NCBI GenBank assembly: GCA_903888485.1
Contig: CAISTS010000046.1
Coordinates: forward strand, 1-64,000
Length of the DNA stretch: 64,000 nucleotides
Origin: an uncultured bacterium
Lineage (GTDB): Bacteria > Pseudomonadota > Alphaproteobacteria > Rhodospirillales > Rhodospirillaceae
Direction of reading: 5' to 3'
The notes beneath the pieces are model-generated. The model worked only from the letters and a program-made list of their open reading frames with translations, made no database searches and was not told the origin of the DNA. Shown one piece after another: positions 36,467 to 44,890 of the stretch. Numbering within the stretch: position 1 is the stretch's first letter; each line of letters starts with the position of its first letter. The translations under genes were made by a program, and so were the position numbers.

Positions 36467-37936
36467 TCACGGGCCCTTGGCCGGCTTCTGCGAACCGTTC
36501 GCAAGACGTTGGAGCGCGGCCTTTGCCCCGGCATATTCAGTGTGACGGATCTTGCAGGTGCCAATGGCGGCGGTAAGCATTTTGTGTGCGGATTCACTGT
36601 CGTTCAGGAGAGCAGCGGCCTCTCCTAGGTAGTAGTAGGCCTCGCATAAACGCTCTAAGGCGAAGGCAGGTTCCCGCTCGGCGGCATCCAGCACCTGGTC
36701 CCCGGAGACGTTGCCCAGGAAATACTGCATGACCGGTGCCGGCCAGGTCGTCGGCGCGAAGGGTTCGGCGGCGGCGGTGAGGGCGGTGGCGGCGGGCAGG
36801 CCTGCGCGGCTTTCGGCGATGAAGCGCCATAGCGCAACGTCGGCCGGCGCATTGGGCAGGCGCGCGGCCTGCGCGAGGTCGGCGCTCGCATCCTTCCATT
36901 TGCCGAGTATGACGCGGATGAAGCCGCGCATCGCCAGGGCCACGGCGGCATCGGGGGCGCGCGCAAGAATGAGCGAGAGGTCGGCTTCGGCGCCGGTGTG
37001 GTTGGCCAGCATCTGGCGGGCCAGCGCGCGGCCCAGCAACGCCTCCTCATCGGCGGGATGTTTTTTCAGGAAGAAGGTGAAGTCCTCGTCGGCCGCGACC
37101 GCTTCATTGATCTGCAGCAGCGCCGTGGCGCGGAAGAAGAACGGCGCGGGATCGCCGGGCTTGAGCGCTTCGAGGGCGGTGAAGTCGGCGATGGCGGCGT
37201 TGAAGTTGCTGCTCTGCAAGTACGCAACGCCGCGGCCCTCGCGCGCGGCGAGATCGCTCGCATTGACCACCAGCGCCGAGGTGAAATCCGCAATGGCCTC
37301 TTTGTACAGGCCGTGCTGGGCGTAGGCCGTGGCGCGGCCACGCAGGGCCGCGGGATCGCCGGGCTTGGCATCCAGCGCGGCGGTGAAGGCGGCGATCGCA
37401 TCGTCGCCAGTGCCGGACTTGAGACGCGCGGCGGCGAAGAGCGACTGGGTTTCGCCGTCGCCCGGATTGAGCCGCCGGGCTTCGGTGAGATCGGCCAGCG
37501 CTTCGGTGTTGGCGCCGCGCTCCAAGCGCAGCTTGCCGCGCCGTGCGTATGCCTCGGCGAGGCCGGAATCCTCCTTGAGCGCGGCGGTGTAGTCCTCCTC
37601 GGCCTTGTCGGGCGTATTCAAGGTTTCCCGCAGCTTGCCGCGTGTGACCAGCGCTGCAGCGTCGTGCGGGTTGAGCAGCAGCGCGGTGTTGGTGTCGGCG
37701 TAAGCCTTCACGAAATCGCCGAGCGTCGCATGGGCCTCGCCGCGGGCAAGAAGGGCGAGGGCGTGCGTGGCCGGCGGCAGCGTCATGTCGGCAAGCACCG
37801 ATGTACAGAGGACGATCTTTTCCTCGGCGGCCGCGGGCGCGAAGCAGGCAAGGTCCTGCTTCGCGGCAGGTTCGGCGGGCAGCGGCGCAAGGAGAGCAAA
37901 AACGCCAAGCATTCGCGATGAGAATGAGGCCATCAT
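36467..37936 (-). CDS. Exported TPR-repeat protein
   Basis: A 489-residue protein with a likely N-terminal signal peptide (hydrophobic LGVFALLAPLPAEPAA) and at least eight tetratricopeptide repeats covering about residues 55-360 with the usual A-x-Y/F-T-A-L and P-G-D/A-A-x-x-x-R-G patterns. The C-terminal part also looks helical. TPR proteins are scaffolds; the partner is unknown. It is upstream of chvI on the same strand, with only the chvI promoter between them. Confidence 0.75.
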   Translation of the reverse strand: MMASFSSRMLGVFALLAPLPAEPAAKQDLACFAPAAAEEKIVLCTSVLADMTLPPATHALALLARGEAHATLGDFVKAYADTNTALLLNPHDAAALVTRGKLRETLNTPDKAEEDYTAALKEDSGLAEAYARRGKLRLERGANTEALADLTEARRLNPGDGETQSLFAAARLKSGTGDDAIAAFTAALDAKPGDPAALRGRATAYAQHGLYKEAIADFTSALVVNASDLAAREGRGVAYLQSSNFNAAIADFTALEALKPGDPAPFFFRATALLQINEAVAADEDFTFFLKKHPADEEALLGRALARQMLANHTGAEADLSLILARAPDAAVALAMRGFIRVILGKWKDASADLAQAARLPNAPADVALWRFIAESRAGLPAATALTAAAEPFAPTTWPAPVMQYFLGNVSGDQVLDAAEREPAFALERLCEAYYYLGEAAALLNDSESAHKMLTAAIGTCKIRHTEYAGAKAALQRLANGSQKPAKGP

Positions 37937-37973
37937 TCGCGCGCGGCGATGTCCGGTTGTTCAAGAAACCGCT

Positions 37974-38117
37974 TCATGCGCGCGCCGAGCACGGTGATGC
38001 CTTCGATCTCTCTTCGCTAGTTGCCGAGGGGCTGCCCGCGGCATAGGCGGTGGCGCTCGCCAGGACGGCGGCAAACGTCACGACCTTCCCGTATTGGCGC
38101 GTGCGCAGTCTTGGCAT
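37974..38117 (-). CDS. Possible small exported peptide (47 aa)
   Basis: A short frame starting MPRLRTRQYGKVV, then a hydrophobic stretch ending in ATAYAAG, which looks like a signal peptide with an Ala-x-Ala cleavage site. The mature part is about 19 residues and Ser-rich. A good ribosome-binding site (GGGAGG) lies five bases before the ATG. It fills the otherwise empty 294-base gap between the TPR gene and the DUF454 gene. It could equally be a chance frame. Confidence 0.35.
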   Translation of the reverse strand: MPRLRTRQYGKVVTFAAVLASATAYAAGSPSATSEERSKASPCSARA

Positions 38118-38230
38118 GGACCCTCCCGGGAGCCGGGATCGTAGCATGCACGCCCGGCGAGTTGAACCGCGCGCGAAACCTTCTATCCTCTGGATATGCT
38201 GTGCTTTGAGAGCCCCTGTCTGGATAAACC

Positions 38231-38605
38231 GTGACACGCACACTCTTCATTACCGCCGGCTGGATATGTGTCGGTCTTGGCGTCATCGGCGCTTTCCTGC
38301 CGGTGATGCCGACAACGGTATTCCTGATCGGGGCGCTGGCCTGCTTCACGCGCGGCTCGCCCAAGCTTGAAGCTTGGCTGCTCAATCACCCGCGCTTCGG
38401 CCCACCGCTTCGGGCGTGGAAAGAGCAGGGCGCGATCTCGGCGCGGTCGAAACGTGCCGCCGTGGGAGCGATGTTGGGGTCGTGGGTTGTGGTGCTGTTT
38501 ACCAGTAGTACCTGGCTTGTGCCTGCCGGTGTAGGCGCGGTAATCGTGGCGGTGGCCAGCTATGTGCTGACCAGGCCACTTCCAGCCGACGCCTTGCAGC
38601 GGTGA
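38231..38605 (+). CDS. YbaN/DUF454-family membrane protein
   Basis: A 124-residue inner-membrane protein with two or three hydrophobic segments and the family motif GVIGAFLPVMPTTVFLI near the N terminus, then CFTRGSPKLEAWLLNHPRFG. This is diagnostic for DUF454 (E. coli YbaN). Function is unknown. The start is GTG at 38231. It precedes the TPR-glycosyltransferase gene by four bases and is likely cotranscribed with it. Confidence 0.85.
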   Translation: MTRTLFITAGWICVGLGVIGAFLPVMPTTVFLIGALACFTRGSPKLEAWLLNHPRFGPPLRAWKEQGAISARSKRAAVGAMLGSWVVVLFTSSTWLVPAGVGAVIVAVASYVLTRPLPADALQR

Positions 38606-38609
38606 ATTG

Positions 38610-40031
38610 ATGACGTCTCCACAAAGCGGCGAAGAGAGACTTTCCGCCGCCGCCAATCTCCTGAATGCCAACCGGCTCGCCGAGGCCGAAGACGTTTTGC
38701 AAAAGCTCGTCATCGATCACGCGGGCAGCGGCACGGCCTGGTTTCTGCTTGGCATGGTTTGCGGCCGGCAGAAGCGCAATCAGGACGCTTTGCGGGCCTT
38801 GCTCAAGGCAGAAGCACTCGGCACACAACAGCCGGCGCTTCCGTCCCTCCTTGGCCTGCTTTGTTTCCGCGTCGGCCGTTTTGATCAGGCGGTGGCCTAC
38901 TATCGCGCGGCCTTGAAGCAGGCGCCCGCCGACACCGGCATCGCGGTGCAACTCGCCGATGTTCTCATGAATACCGGTGTGCTCGACGAAGCAGAGGCGT
39001 TGTTCACCCTGGTGCGAAAGGCCAAGCCGGACGACGTCGCTGCAAACGTCGGTTTGGCCCTGATTCTCGCCACCAAGGGGCGCGATGAAGAAGCCCTGGC
39101 TCATATCGCCGCCGCCCATCGCGCCGCGCCGCAATCGGAGCTGGTGCGCGCGTGGTCGCAGGATCTTCCGCTGCTCGCGCGGTTGCGTACGTTATTCACG
39201 CTGTCGACGGAAGGCCCTCTCCCATCGCCCTATACCGACATGCTGCGCACCGCCTTGGCGTCCTTCGGCGGCGAACAGCCGGTGGTGATGCTCTACCATG
39301 TGGACCAAGAAGGTCCGCACCCGTTCCAGTCCCTGCAGCAGAATGCCGAGATCGACTATCTCGGCATCACGCGTATCGCAGTGGAGGCCGCGCGCAAGCA
39401 CTGGCACGGATGCCGGGTCGTGATGATCACCGACCCACATTCGCCGATGCCACTGGGCGACCGTGTCGATGCTGTCGTGCGCCTGCCGGTGCGGCGCGAG
39501 TGGATCATGTACGAACGCTTGCGCGTGCAGCGCGCCCTGGCGGCATGTGGGCGGTTTTCCGGACCGATGCTGTTCATCGACACCGACATCGTGCTCAACC
39601 GCGATTTTTCGGCGCTGTTCCAGCACGACTTCGACGTGGCGCTGAGTTGGCGCATCAACCCTCTGATGCCGATCAATGGCGGCATGATCGTTGGCCGCGC
39701 TGGCGCGAACCTCGTGCGGTTCTTTGACAGAAACATCGCGCTCTACGAAGCGTTGGCGGATTGCGACTTCGTGCGGGATCGCTACGGCTTCGACGTCCGG
39801 GCGTTCCGGGGCGGTCAACTGGCGCACGGCGCCTATGTCGGGTGGGACTGTCCCCTGGGCCGCCCGGCCCGACGCGCGATCGATGATGTGGATGTCGCCT
39901 TCTTTGCGGCGGACGACATCAACTTCACCTATGCGTCCGAGACCGACCCCGAGGTCCTGGCGAGTAAGCTCGCCATTCATTTCAAAGGCGGTCCTGCCAA
40001 GGCTCACGCACAGCCGATGCAAGGTCATTGA
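38610..40031 (+). CDS. TPR protein fused to a GT-A-type glycosyltransferase-like domain
   Basis: A 473-residue two-domain protein. Residues about 10-190 are TPR repeats. Residues about 215-470 resemble nucleotide-diphospho-sugar transferases: MLYHVDQEGPHPF at the start, a D-x-D metal motif in MLFIDTDIVLNRDF (Asp324, Asp326), and PINGGMIVGR. The catalytic motif suggests sugar transfer, and the TPR part could hold a protein acceptor. The donor and acceptor are unknown. The start ATG is at 38610. Confidence 0.7.
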   Translation: MTSPQSGEERLSAAANLLNANRLAEAEDVLQKLVIDHAGSGTAWFLLGMVCGRQKRNQDALRALLKAEALGTQQPALPSLLGLLCFRVGRFDQAVAYYRAALKQAPADTGIAVQLADVLMNTGVLDEAEALFTLVRKAKPDDVAANVGLALILATKGRDEEALAHIAAAHRAAPQSELVRAWSQDLPLLARLRTLFTLSTEGPLPSPYTDMLRTALASFGGEQPVVMLYHVDQEGPHPFQSLQQNAEIDYLGITRIAVEAARKHWHGCRVVMITDPHSPMPLGDRVDAVVRLPVRREWIMYERLRVQRALAACGRFSGPMLFIDTDIVLNRDFSALFQHDFDVALSWRINPLMPINGGMIVGRAGANLVRFFDRNIALYEALADCDFVRDRYGFDVRAFRGGQLAHGAYVGWDCPLGRPARRAIDDVDVAFFAADDINFTYASETDPEVLASKLAIHFKGGPAKAHAQPMQGH

Positions 40032-40073
40032 GCGCTTGCCGGCCTCAGTATCCTGCGTTGCGCCGAAATGGCC

Positions 40074-40703
40074 TCAAGGCGATGCCTTTTCTATAATGTC
40101 TGCGACATCCTCTCGCCCCGCCGTCTTCAACCCAGCCACCACGCCGCGGCGATCACCGGGCGCCGCGCTCTGGTTCATCTTCCACTTACCCTCCAGTGTG
40201 GTGATTTCCAGCCGAAACCCGACGATGGCCTTCAGCAGCTGAGCGGTAAATTCGGGCGGAGCATCACTTACCGCCCATGGTTTGGGCCGGTCTTTTTCAT
40301 GGCGCTGGGTCAGGCGGGTAACCACCGATAGCAACTGCTCGGCATCGTTGAACCACGTGACCGGGCCCGTGGCATGGACAGCGACATAGTTCCAAGTTGG
40401 TACGACTTTTCCCATCACCGCTTTGCTTGGGTACCAGCTGGGCGTGATGTAGGCGTCCGGCCCCATGAAAATCGCCAGTGCGGGCGTGCTGGACGTCTCG
40501 CGCCACTGATGGTTAGCGCGCGCGATGTGGCCATAAAGCGCACCCTGCGCCCCCTCGCCAGGTTCAAAGACCATCGGTACGTGACTGGCTTGAATGCCGT
40601 CCGCGCCGGTTGTCACCAGCGTGGCAAGCCCGGATGTCTGGATGACGGCATGTACCGCCGCCAGGTTTTCGTTCTTGAAATGCTTCGGCAAATACATCGA
40701 CAT
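40074..40703 (-). CDS. PaiB-family FMN-binding protein
   Basis: A 209-residue protein beginning MSMYLPKHF and containing ASHVPMVFE, GHIARANHQW and YPSKAVMGKVVPTWNYVAVH-type segments (given here in pieces), which identify the PaiB / FMN-binding negative transcriptional regulator family with a split-barrel flavin fold. In Bacillus PaiB is linked to repression of sporulation and protease genes. The role here is unknown. It lies downstream of polA by 35 bases. Confidence 0.85.
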   Translation of the reverse strand: MSMYLPKHFKNENLAAVHAVIQTSGLATLVTTGADGIQASHVPMVFEPGEGAQGALYGHIARANHQWRETSSTPALAIFMGPDAYITPSWYPSKAVMGKVVPTWNYVAVHATGPVTWFNDAEQLLSVVTRLTQRHEKDRPKPWAVSDAPPEFTAQLLKAIVGFRLEITTLEGKWKMNQSAAPGDRRGVVAGLKTAGREDVADIIEKASP

Positions 40704-40738
40704 GCTGACCTCCCCTGTGGAAGTGCTTATCCAATGCG

Positions 40739-43549
40739 TTAGTGCGCCGTCGCCCAGTTTGCGCCCACGCCGACGTCCACAGTGAGCGGCACATCGAGCA
40801 CGGCGGCGGCTTCCATGACGCGTTTGACGAGCGCGCTGGTCTTCTCGACTTCGGCTTCGGTCACTTCGAAGACGAGCTCGTCGTGCACCTGCAGCAACAT
40901 TTCTGCGGAAAGTCCGGCGTCAGTCAACGCGCCGGGCAGGCGTACCATCGCGCGCTTGATGATATCGGCTGCGCCGCCCTGGATCGGCGCGTTGATGGCC
41001 GCGCGCTCGGCAAAGCCGCGCACGGCCCCGTTTTTGTCGGCGATGCCGTTGATGTAGACGCGCCGGCCGTAGAGGGTCGTCACATAGCCCTGTTTGCGCG
41101 CCTCGGTCTTGGTGTCTTCCATGTAGTCGCGAATTTCGGGGAACTTGCCGAAGTAGGCGCCGATATATTCCTGCGCCTCGCCGCGCGAGATGCCGAGTTG
41201 GCGCGCGAGGCCAAAGGCCGAGATGCCGTAGATGATGCCGAAGTTGATGGCTTTGGCGCGCCTGCGGATCATCGGGTCCATGCCCTTGACCGGCACGCCA
41301 AACATTTCCGACGCGGTCGCCGCGTGAATGTCCTCGCCGTCCTTGAACGCGCGCTTCATGGCTTTGATGTCGGCGACGTGAGCGACCAGGCGCAGCTCGA
41401 TCTGGCTGTAGTCGGCCGACAGCAGCTTCTTGCCTTTCGGGGCAACGAACGCCGTGCGGATCTTGCGGCCTTCCTCGGTGCGGATGGGGATGTTCTGCAG
41501 GTTCGGATCGATGGAAGACAAGCGCCCGGTCGAGGCGATGGTCTGCGCGAAGGAGGTGTGCACGCGTCCGGTGTTGGGATTGATCACTTCCTGCAGCGCA
41601 TCGGTGTAGGTGCTTTTGAGCTTGGAGATCTGGCGGTAGTCGAGCACGCGCGCCGGCAGGTCGTGGCCCTGTTCGGCGAGCTCTTCGAGCACGTCGGCGC
41701 CGGTACCGTAAGCGCCGGTCTTGCCTTTTTTGCCGCCCGGCAAGCTCATGCGCTCGAACAGGATCTCGCCGAGCTGCTTGGGCGAATTGATGTTGAAAGG
41801 CTCGCCGGCCATCTTGTGGATTTCGATCTCGAGCGTGCCCATGCGCTTGGCGAAATCTTCGCTGAGATGGGCGAGCACCTTGCGGTCCACCAGGATTCCA
41901 CGCGCCTCCATGTCTTTGAGGACTGTCAGCAACGGCCGATCCATGGTCTCGTCCACCGCGAGCAGGCGTTCTTCCCGCAGGCGCGGCTTCAGAAGGGCGT
42001 GCAGGCGGCGGATGATATCGGCGTCCTCGGCGGCGTAGTGCGTCGCCTTGTCGAGCGCGACTTTATCGAAGGTGATCTGGTTCTTGCCGGTGCCGCAGAT
42101 GTCCGTGCACACAACGGTGCGCTGCTTGAGGTGCCGCGCGGCGAGATCATCGAGGCCGAGGTCCTTGCCCGAGCCTTCCAGAACATAGGCCGTCACCAGC
42201 ACGTCATCGACGGGCGCAACGCGCACGCCCGCGCGCCCGAGCGCGTGCATGGCGCGTTTGACGTCGTAGCCGATCTTGAGCACGCCGCGGTCTTCGAGCA
42301 TGGGCTGCAGAAGCGCGATCGCCTCGGTCAGCGGCACCTGCTGCACGGCTTCGCCGGCGAGGTCGAGCGCGCCTTGCGCGCCTGCGCCGTGGGCCAGCGG
42401 GATGTAGCAACCGGAACCGGGCGTGATCGACAGCGCGATGCCGCACATCTCGCCCCGCATCGCATCGCCCTTGGTGAAAACGCTGAGGGCGACCCAGCCG
42501 GTGGCGCGCGCGACGGCCACCCAGCGCGCGAGATCGGCCGCGGTCTGCACCGCTGTGTAGGTGGGGTTGTCGAGATCAAGCGCCGGCGCGGCAGCGCGCT
42601 TTTGCGGGACGCCCGGCTCGGCCACCGGCACCGGCGCCAGCGAGTGCGGGGTTCCGCCCAGGCGCGCGGTGACTTTCGCCGTAAGACTCTTGAAGCCCTG
42701 CGCGCTGATGAAATCGAGCAACGTCTTGGGATCGGGCTCAACCCACGCCAGTTTCTCCAGCGGCGTGTCGACGGGAACATCATCGCGCAGCGTCACTAGC
42801 TTCTTGGAGATGCGCGCGAGTTCGGCATTGTTGACGAGGTTCTCGCGGCGCTTGGGCTGCTTGATCTCGCCGGCGTTCTTCAGCAGCGTTTTGAGGTCGC
42901 CGTAGTGATTGATCAGTTCGGCGGCGGTCTTGACGCCGATGCCGGGCACGCCCGGCACATTGTCCGAGGAATCGCCGGCCAGGGCCTGTACGTCGATGAC
43001 CTTGTCGGGCGTGACACCGAATTTCTCCATGACCTCGGCAGGACCGATGTCGCGGTTCTTCATGGGGTCGAGCATGGTGATGCCCGGCTTGACCAGCTGC
43101 ATTAAGTCCTTGTCGGCGGAGATGACGACGACATCGATCTTCGCGGCCAATGCCACTTTCGCGTAAGTCGCAATGAGATCGTCCGCCTCGAAACCTTCGA
43201 GCTCGATGCAGCAGACGTTGAAGGCGCGCACGGCGTCGCGGATGATCGCGAACTGCGGGATGAGTTCGTCCGGCGGCGGCGGACGGTGCGCCTTGTAGTC
43301 TTTGTAAATCTCGTTGCGGAAGGTTTTACGTTTGCTGTCGAAGACCACGGCGATCAGTTCTTCCACCGTATCGTCGCGCAACTCGTCCATCAGCTTCATC
43401 AGCATGTTGGAAAAGCCGTAGACGGCATTGACCGGCGTGCCGTCGGGCCGCGTCATGGGTGGCAGCGCATGGAAGGCGCGGAAGATGTAGCCCGATCCGT
43501 CGATCAGGTAGAGGCGCTTGGCGATGTCGGCGGTATTTTTTACGGCCAT
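40739..43549 (-). CDS. polA: DNA polymerase I with degenerate proofreading domain
   Basis: A 936-residue PolA that fills gaps and removes RNA primers. The 5'-3' exonuclease domain (about 1-290) is intact, with ISADKDLMQL and GDSSDNVPGVPGIG. The polymerase domain is intact (LSADYSQIELRL, RRRAKAINFGIIYG, LLQVHDELVFEV). In the 3'-5' exonuclease domain, exo I has Ser356 and Phe358 where the catalytic Asp and Glu stand, and exo II has Ala433 for Asp. Only exo III (YAAED, Tyr505 and Asp509) is kept. Proofreading is therefore probably absent. It is downstream of a zinc-finger gene by 18 bases. Confidence 0.95.
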   Translation of the reverse strand: MAVKNTADIAKRLYLIDGSGYIFRAFHALPPMTRPDGTPVNAVYGFSNMLMKLMDELRDDTVEELIAVVFDSKRKTFRNEIYKDYKAHRPPPPDELIPQFAIIRDAVRAFNVCCIELEGFEADDLIATYAKVALAAKIDVVVISADKDLMQLVKPGITMLDPMKNRDIGPAEVMEKFGVTPDKVIDVQALAGDSSDNVPGVPGIGVKTAAELINHYGDLKTLLKNAGEIKQPKRRENLVNNAELARISKKLVTLRDDVPVDTPLEKLAWVEPDPKTLLDFISAQGFKSLTAKVTARLGGTPHSLAPVPVAEPGVPQKRAAAPALDLDNPTYTAVQTAADLARWVAVARATGWVALSVFTKGDAMRGEMCGIALSITPGSGCYIPLAHGAGAQGALDLAGEAVQQVPLTEAIALLQPMLEDRGVLKIGYDVKRAMHALGRAGVRVAPVDDVLVTAYVLEGSGKDLGLDDLAARHLKQRTVVCTDICGTGKNQITFDKVALDKATHYAAEDADIIRRLHALLKPRLREERLLAVDETMDRPLLTVLKDMEARGILVDRKVLAHLSEDFAKRMGTLEIEIHKMAGEPFNINSPKQLGEILFERMSLPGGKKGKTGAYGTGADVLEELAEQGHDLPARVLDYRQISKLKSTYTDALQEVINPNTGRVHTSFAQTIASTGRLSSIDPNLQNIPIRTEEGRKIRTAFVAPKGKKLLSADYSQIELRLVAHVADIKAMKRAFKDGEDIHAATASEMFGVPVKGMDPMIRRRAKAINFGIIYGISAFGLARQLGISRGEAQEYIGAYFGKFPEIRDYMEDTKTEARKQGYVTTLYGRRVYINGIADKNGAVRGFAERAAINAPIQGGAADIIKRAMVRLPGALTDAGLSAEMLLQVHDELVFEVTEAEVEKTSALVKRVMEAAAVLDVPLTVDVGVGANWATAH

Positions 43550-43567
43550 GCGACCCTGAGGGCGCGC

Positions 43568-43756
43568 CTAGTGGCCGGCGGCGTGGGCCTTGGCGCCTGC
43601 GCTCAGCACATAGCGGCGGCTGCAGTAGGGGCACTCGATCTCGCCAACCTCGGGCTTGATCTGCAGATAAACGCGCGGGTGGCCCAGCGACCCACCGCCG
43701 CCGTCGCAGTTGACGGTGGTGGTCTCGACTTTGATGGTTTCAAAGGGCTCGGTCAT
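43568..43756 (-). CDS. Small zinc-finger protein (zf-CHCC type)
   Basis: A 62-residue protein with the pattern Cys...His (VNCDGGGGSLGHP) then ECPYCSRRYVL, matching the zf-CHCC domain related to the mitochondrial complex I subunit NDUFS6. The ATG at 43756 is used; the longer open frame runs into the intergenic region. In Alphaproteobacteria these short proteins are common and could be associated with complex I, but no nuo gene is nearby. Likely cotranscribed with polA. Confidence 0.8.
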   Translation of the reverse strand: MTEPFETIKVETTTVNCDGGGGSLGHPRVYLQIKPEVGEIECPYCSRRYVLSAGAKAHAAGH

Positions 43757-43900
43757 AGCGGGTATCCCGGAGGGTTGGCGGCAGATCAGGGCTCCGTTTA
43801 TGCGGCCCGCGCCGCGATATTTCAAGGTTGGATATTTCAAGACTGTGAGGGGTATGCATGGGTCATTGACCGCCGATTTGGTCGGGTTTACCCATCAGGT

Positions 43901-44884
43901 ATGAACCCCAGCCCCGCCGCCGCCGAGATGGTCTTGCCCGATCTAGCGGTGGAAATCCGCGATCTCAACAAGAGCTATGCCGGGCGGGGCAAACGCCCCG
44001 CAAAGCAGGCCGTGACCGATTTCTCGCTGGAGGTGCCGCGCGGCTCGTTCTTCGGGTTGCTGGGACCCAACGGCGCCGGCAAGTCGACCACGATCAACAT
44101 CATGGCCGGGCTGGTGAAGAAGACCAGCGGCACGGTGAAGATTTGGGACTGCGACATCGACAAGGAAGAGCGGCGCGCGCGCTGCGCCATCGGCGTCGTG
44201 CCGCAGGAACTCAACCTCGATCCGTTCTTCACCCCCTACGAATTGCTCGAAGTGCAGGCGGGTCTTTACGGCGTGCCCAAGCCCGAGCGGCGCACCATGG
44301 AAATCCTCGAGGTTGTGGGTCTTGCCGACAAGGCCAACGCCTATGCGCGGGCGCTGTCGGGCGGCATGCGGCGGCGTCTGCTGATCGCCAAGGCCCTGGT
44401 GCACACGCCGCCGGTCGTGGTGCTGGATGAGCCCACGGCAGGCGTGGATGTCGAACTGCGCCAGCATCTCTGGCGGCACCTGCGCGAGCTCAATGCGCGC
44501 GGCACGACGATCCTGCTCACGACCCACTACCTGGAAGAGGCCGAGGCGCTGTGCGACCGCATCGCCATCATCAATCATGGCCGCTTGGTTGCTTGCGACA
44601 CAACGCGCGCGCTCCTGCGCCGCATCGACAACAAGGCGGTGATCCTGACGCTGGCGCACCCCCTGCAGGACGTGCCCGCCGCCCTCAATGGCCTGCATAC
44701 GACGCTCAGCACGCCGACCGAGCTGCACATCAACTACCGGCCCAGCGCGGGCGCCATGCAAGGCATACTCGATTCCGTGCGCGCGGCCGGCATCACGGTG
44801 GCCGACCTCCGCACCGACGAGGTTGAGCTCGAGGATATTTTCCTGCAGCTCACCACCGGCAGTTCGGCCACGGCGGCGCAGTAG
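43901..44884 (+). CDS. ABC transporter ATP-binding protein (ABC-2 exporter type)
   Basis: A 327-residue ATPase with Walker A LLGPNGAGKST (about residues 53-63), signature LSGGMRRRLLIAKAL, Walker B VVVLDEPTAGVD and a C-terminal extension typical of CcmA/NodI-like drug or polysaccharide export ATPases. The start ATG at 43901 has a weak ribosome-binding site; an in-frame ATG at 43928 is the alternative. No permease gene is next to it, which is unusual for this class. The next gene, six bases on, is a lipoprotein hydrolase. Confidence 0.88.
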   Translation: MNPSPAAAEMVLPDLAVEIRDLNKSYAGRGKRPAKQAVTDFSLEVPRGSFFGLLGPNGAGKSTTINIMAGLVKKTSGTVKIWDCDIDKEERRARCAIGVVPQELNLDPFFTPYELLEVQAGLYGVPKPERRTMEILEVVGLADKANAYARALSGGMRRRLLIAKALVHTPPVVVLDEPTAGVDVELRQHLWRHLRELNARGTTILLTTHYLEEAEALCDRIAIINHGRLVACDTTRALLRRIDNKAVILTLAHPLQDVPAALNGLHTTLSTPTELHINYRPSAGAMQGILDSVRAAGITVADLRTDEVELEDIFLQLTTGSSATAAQ

Positions 44885-44890
44885 GGGCCC

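Noticed and set aside
40742..42799. A 685-codon open frame on the plus strand, opposite polA
   Set aside because: Same reason: it mirrors the codon pattern of polA, and its product is His/Arg/Gly-rich without recognisable domains.
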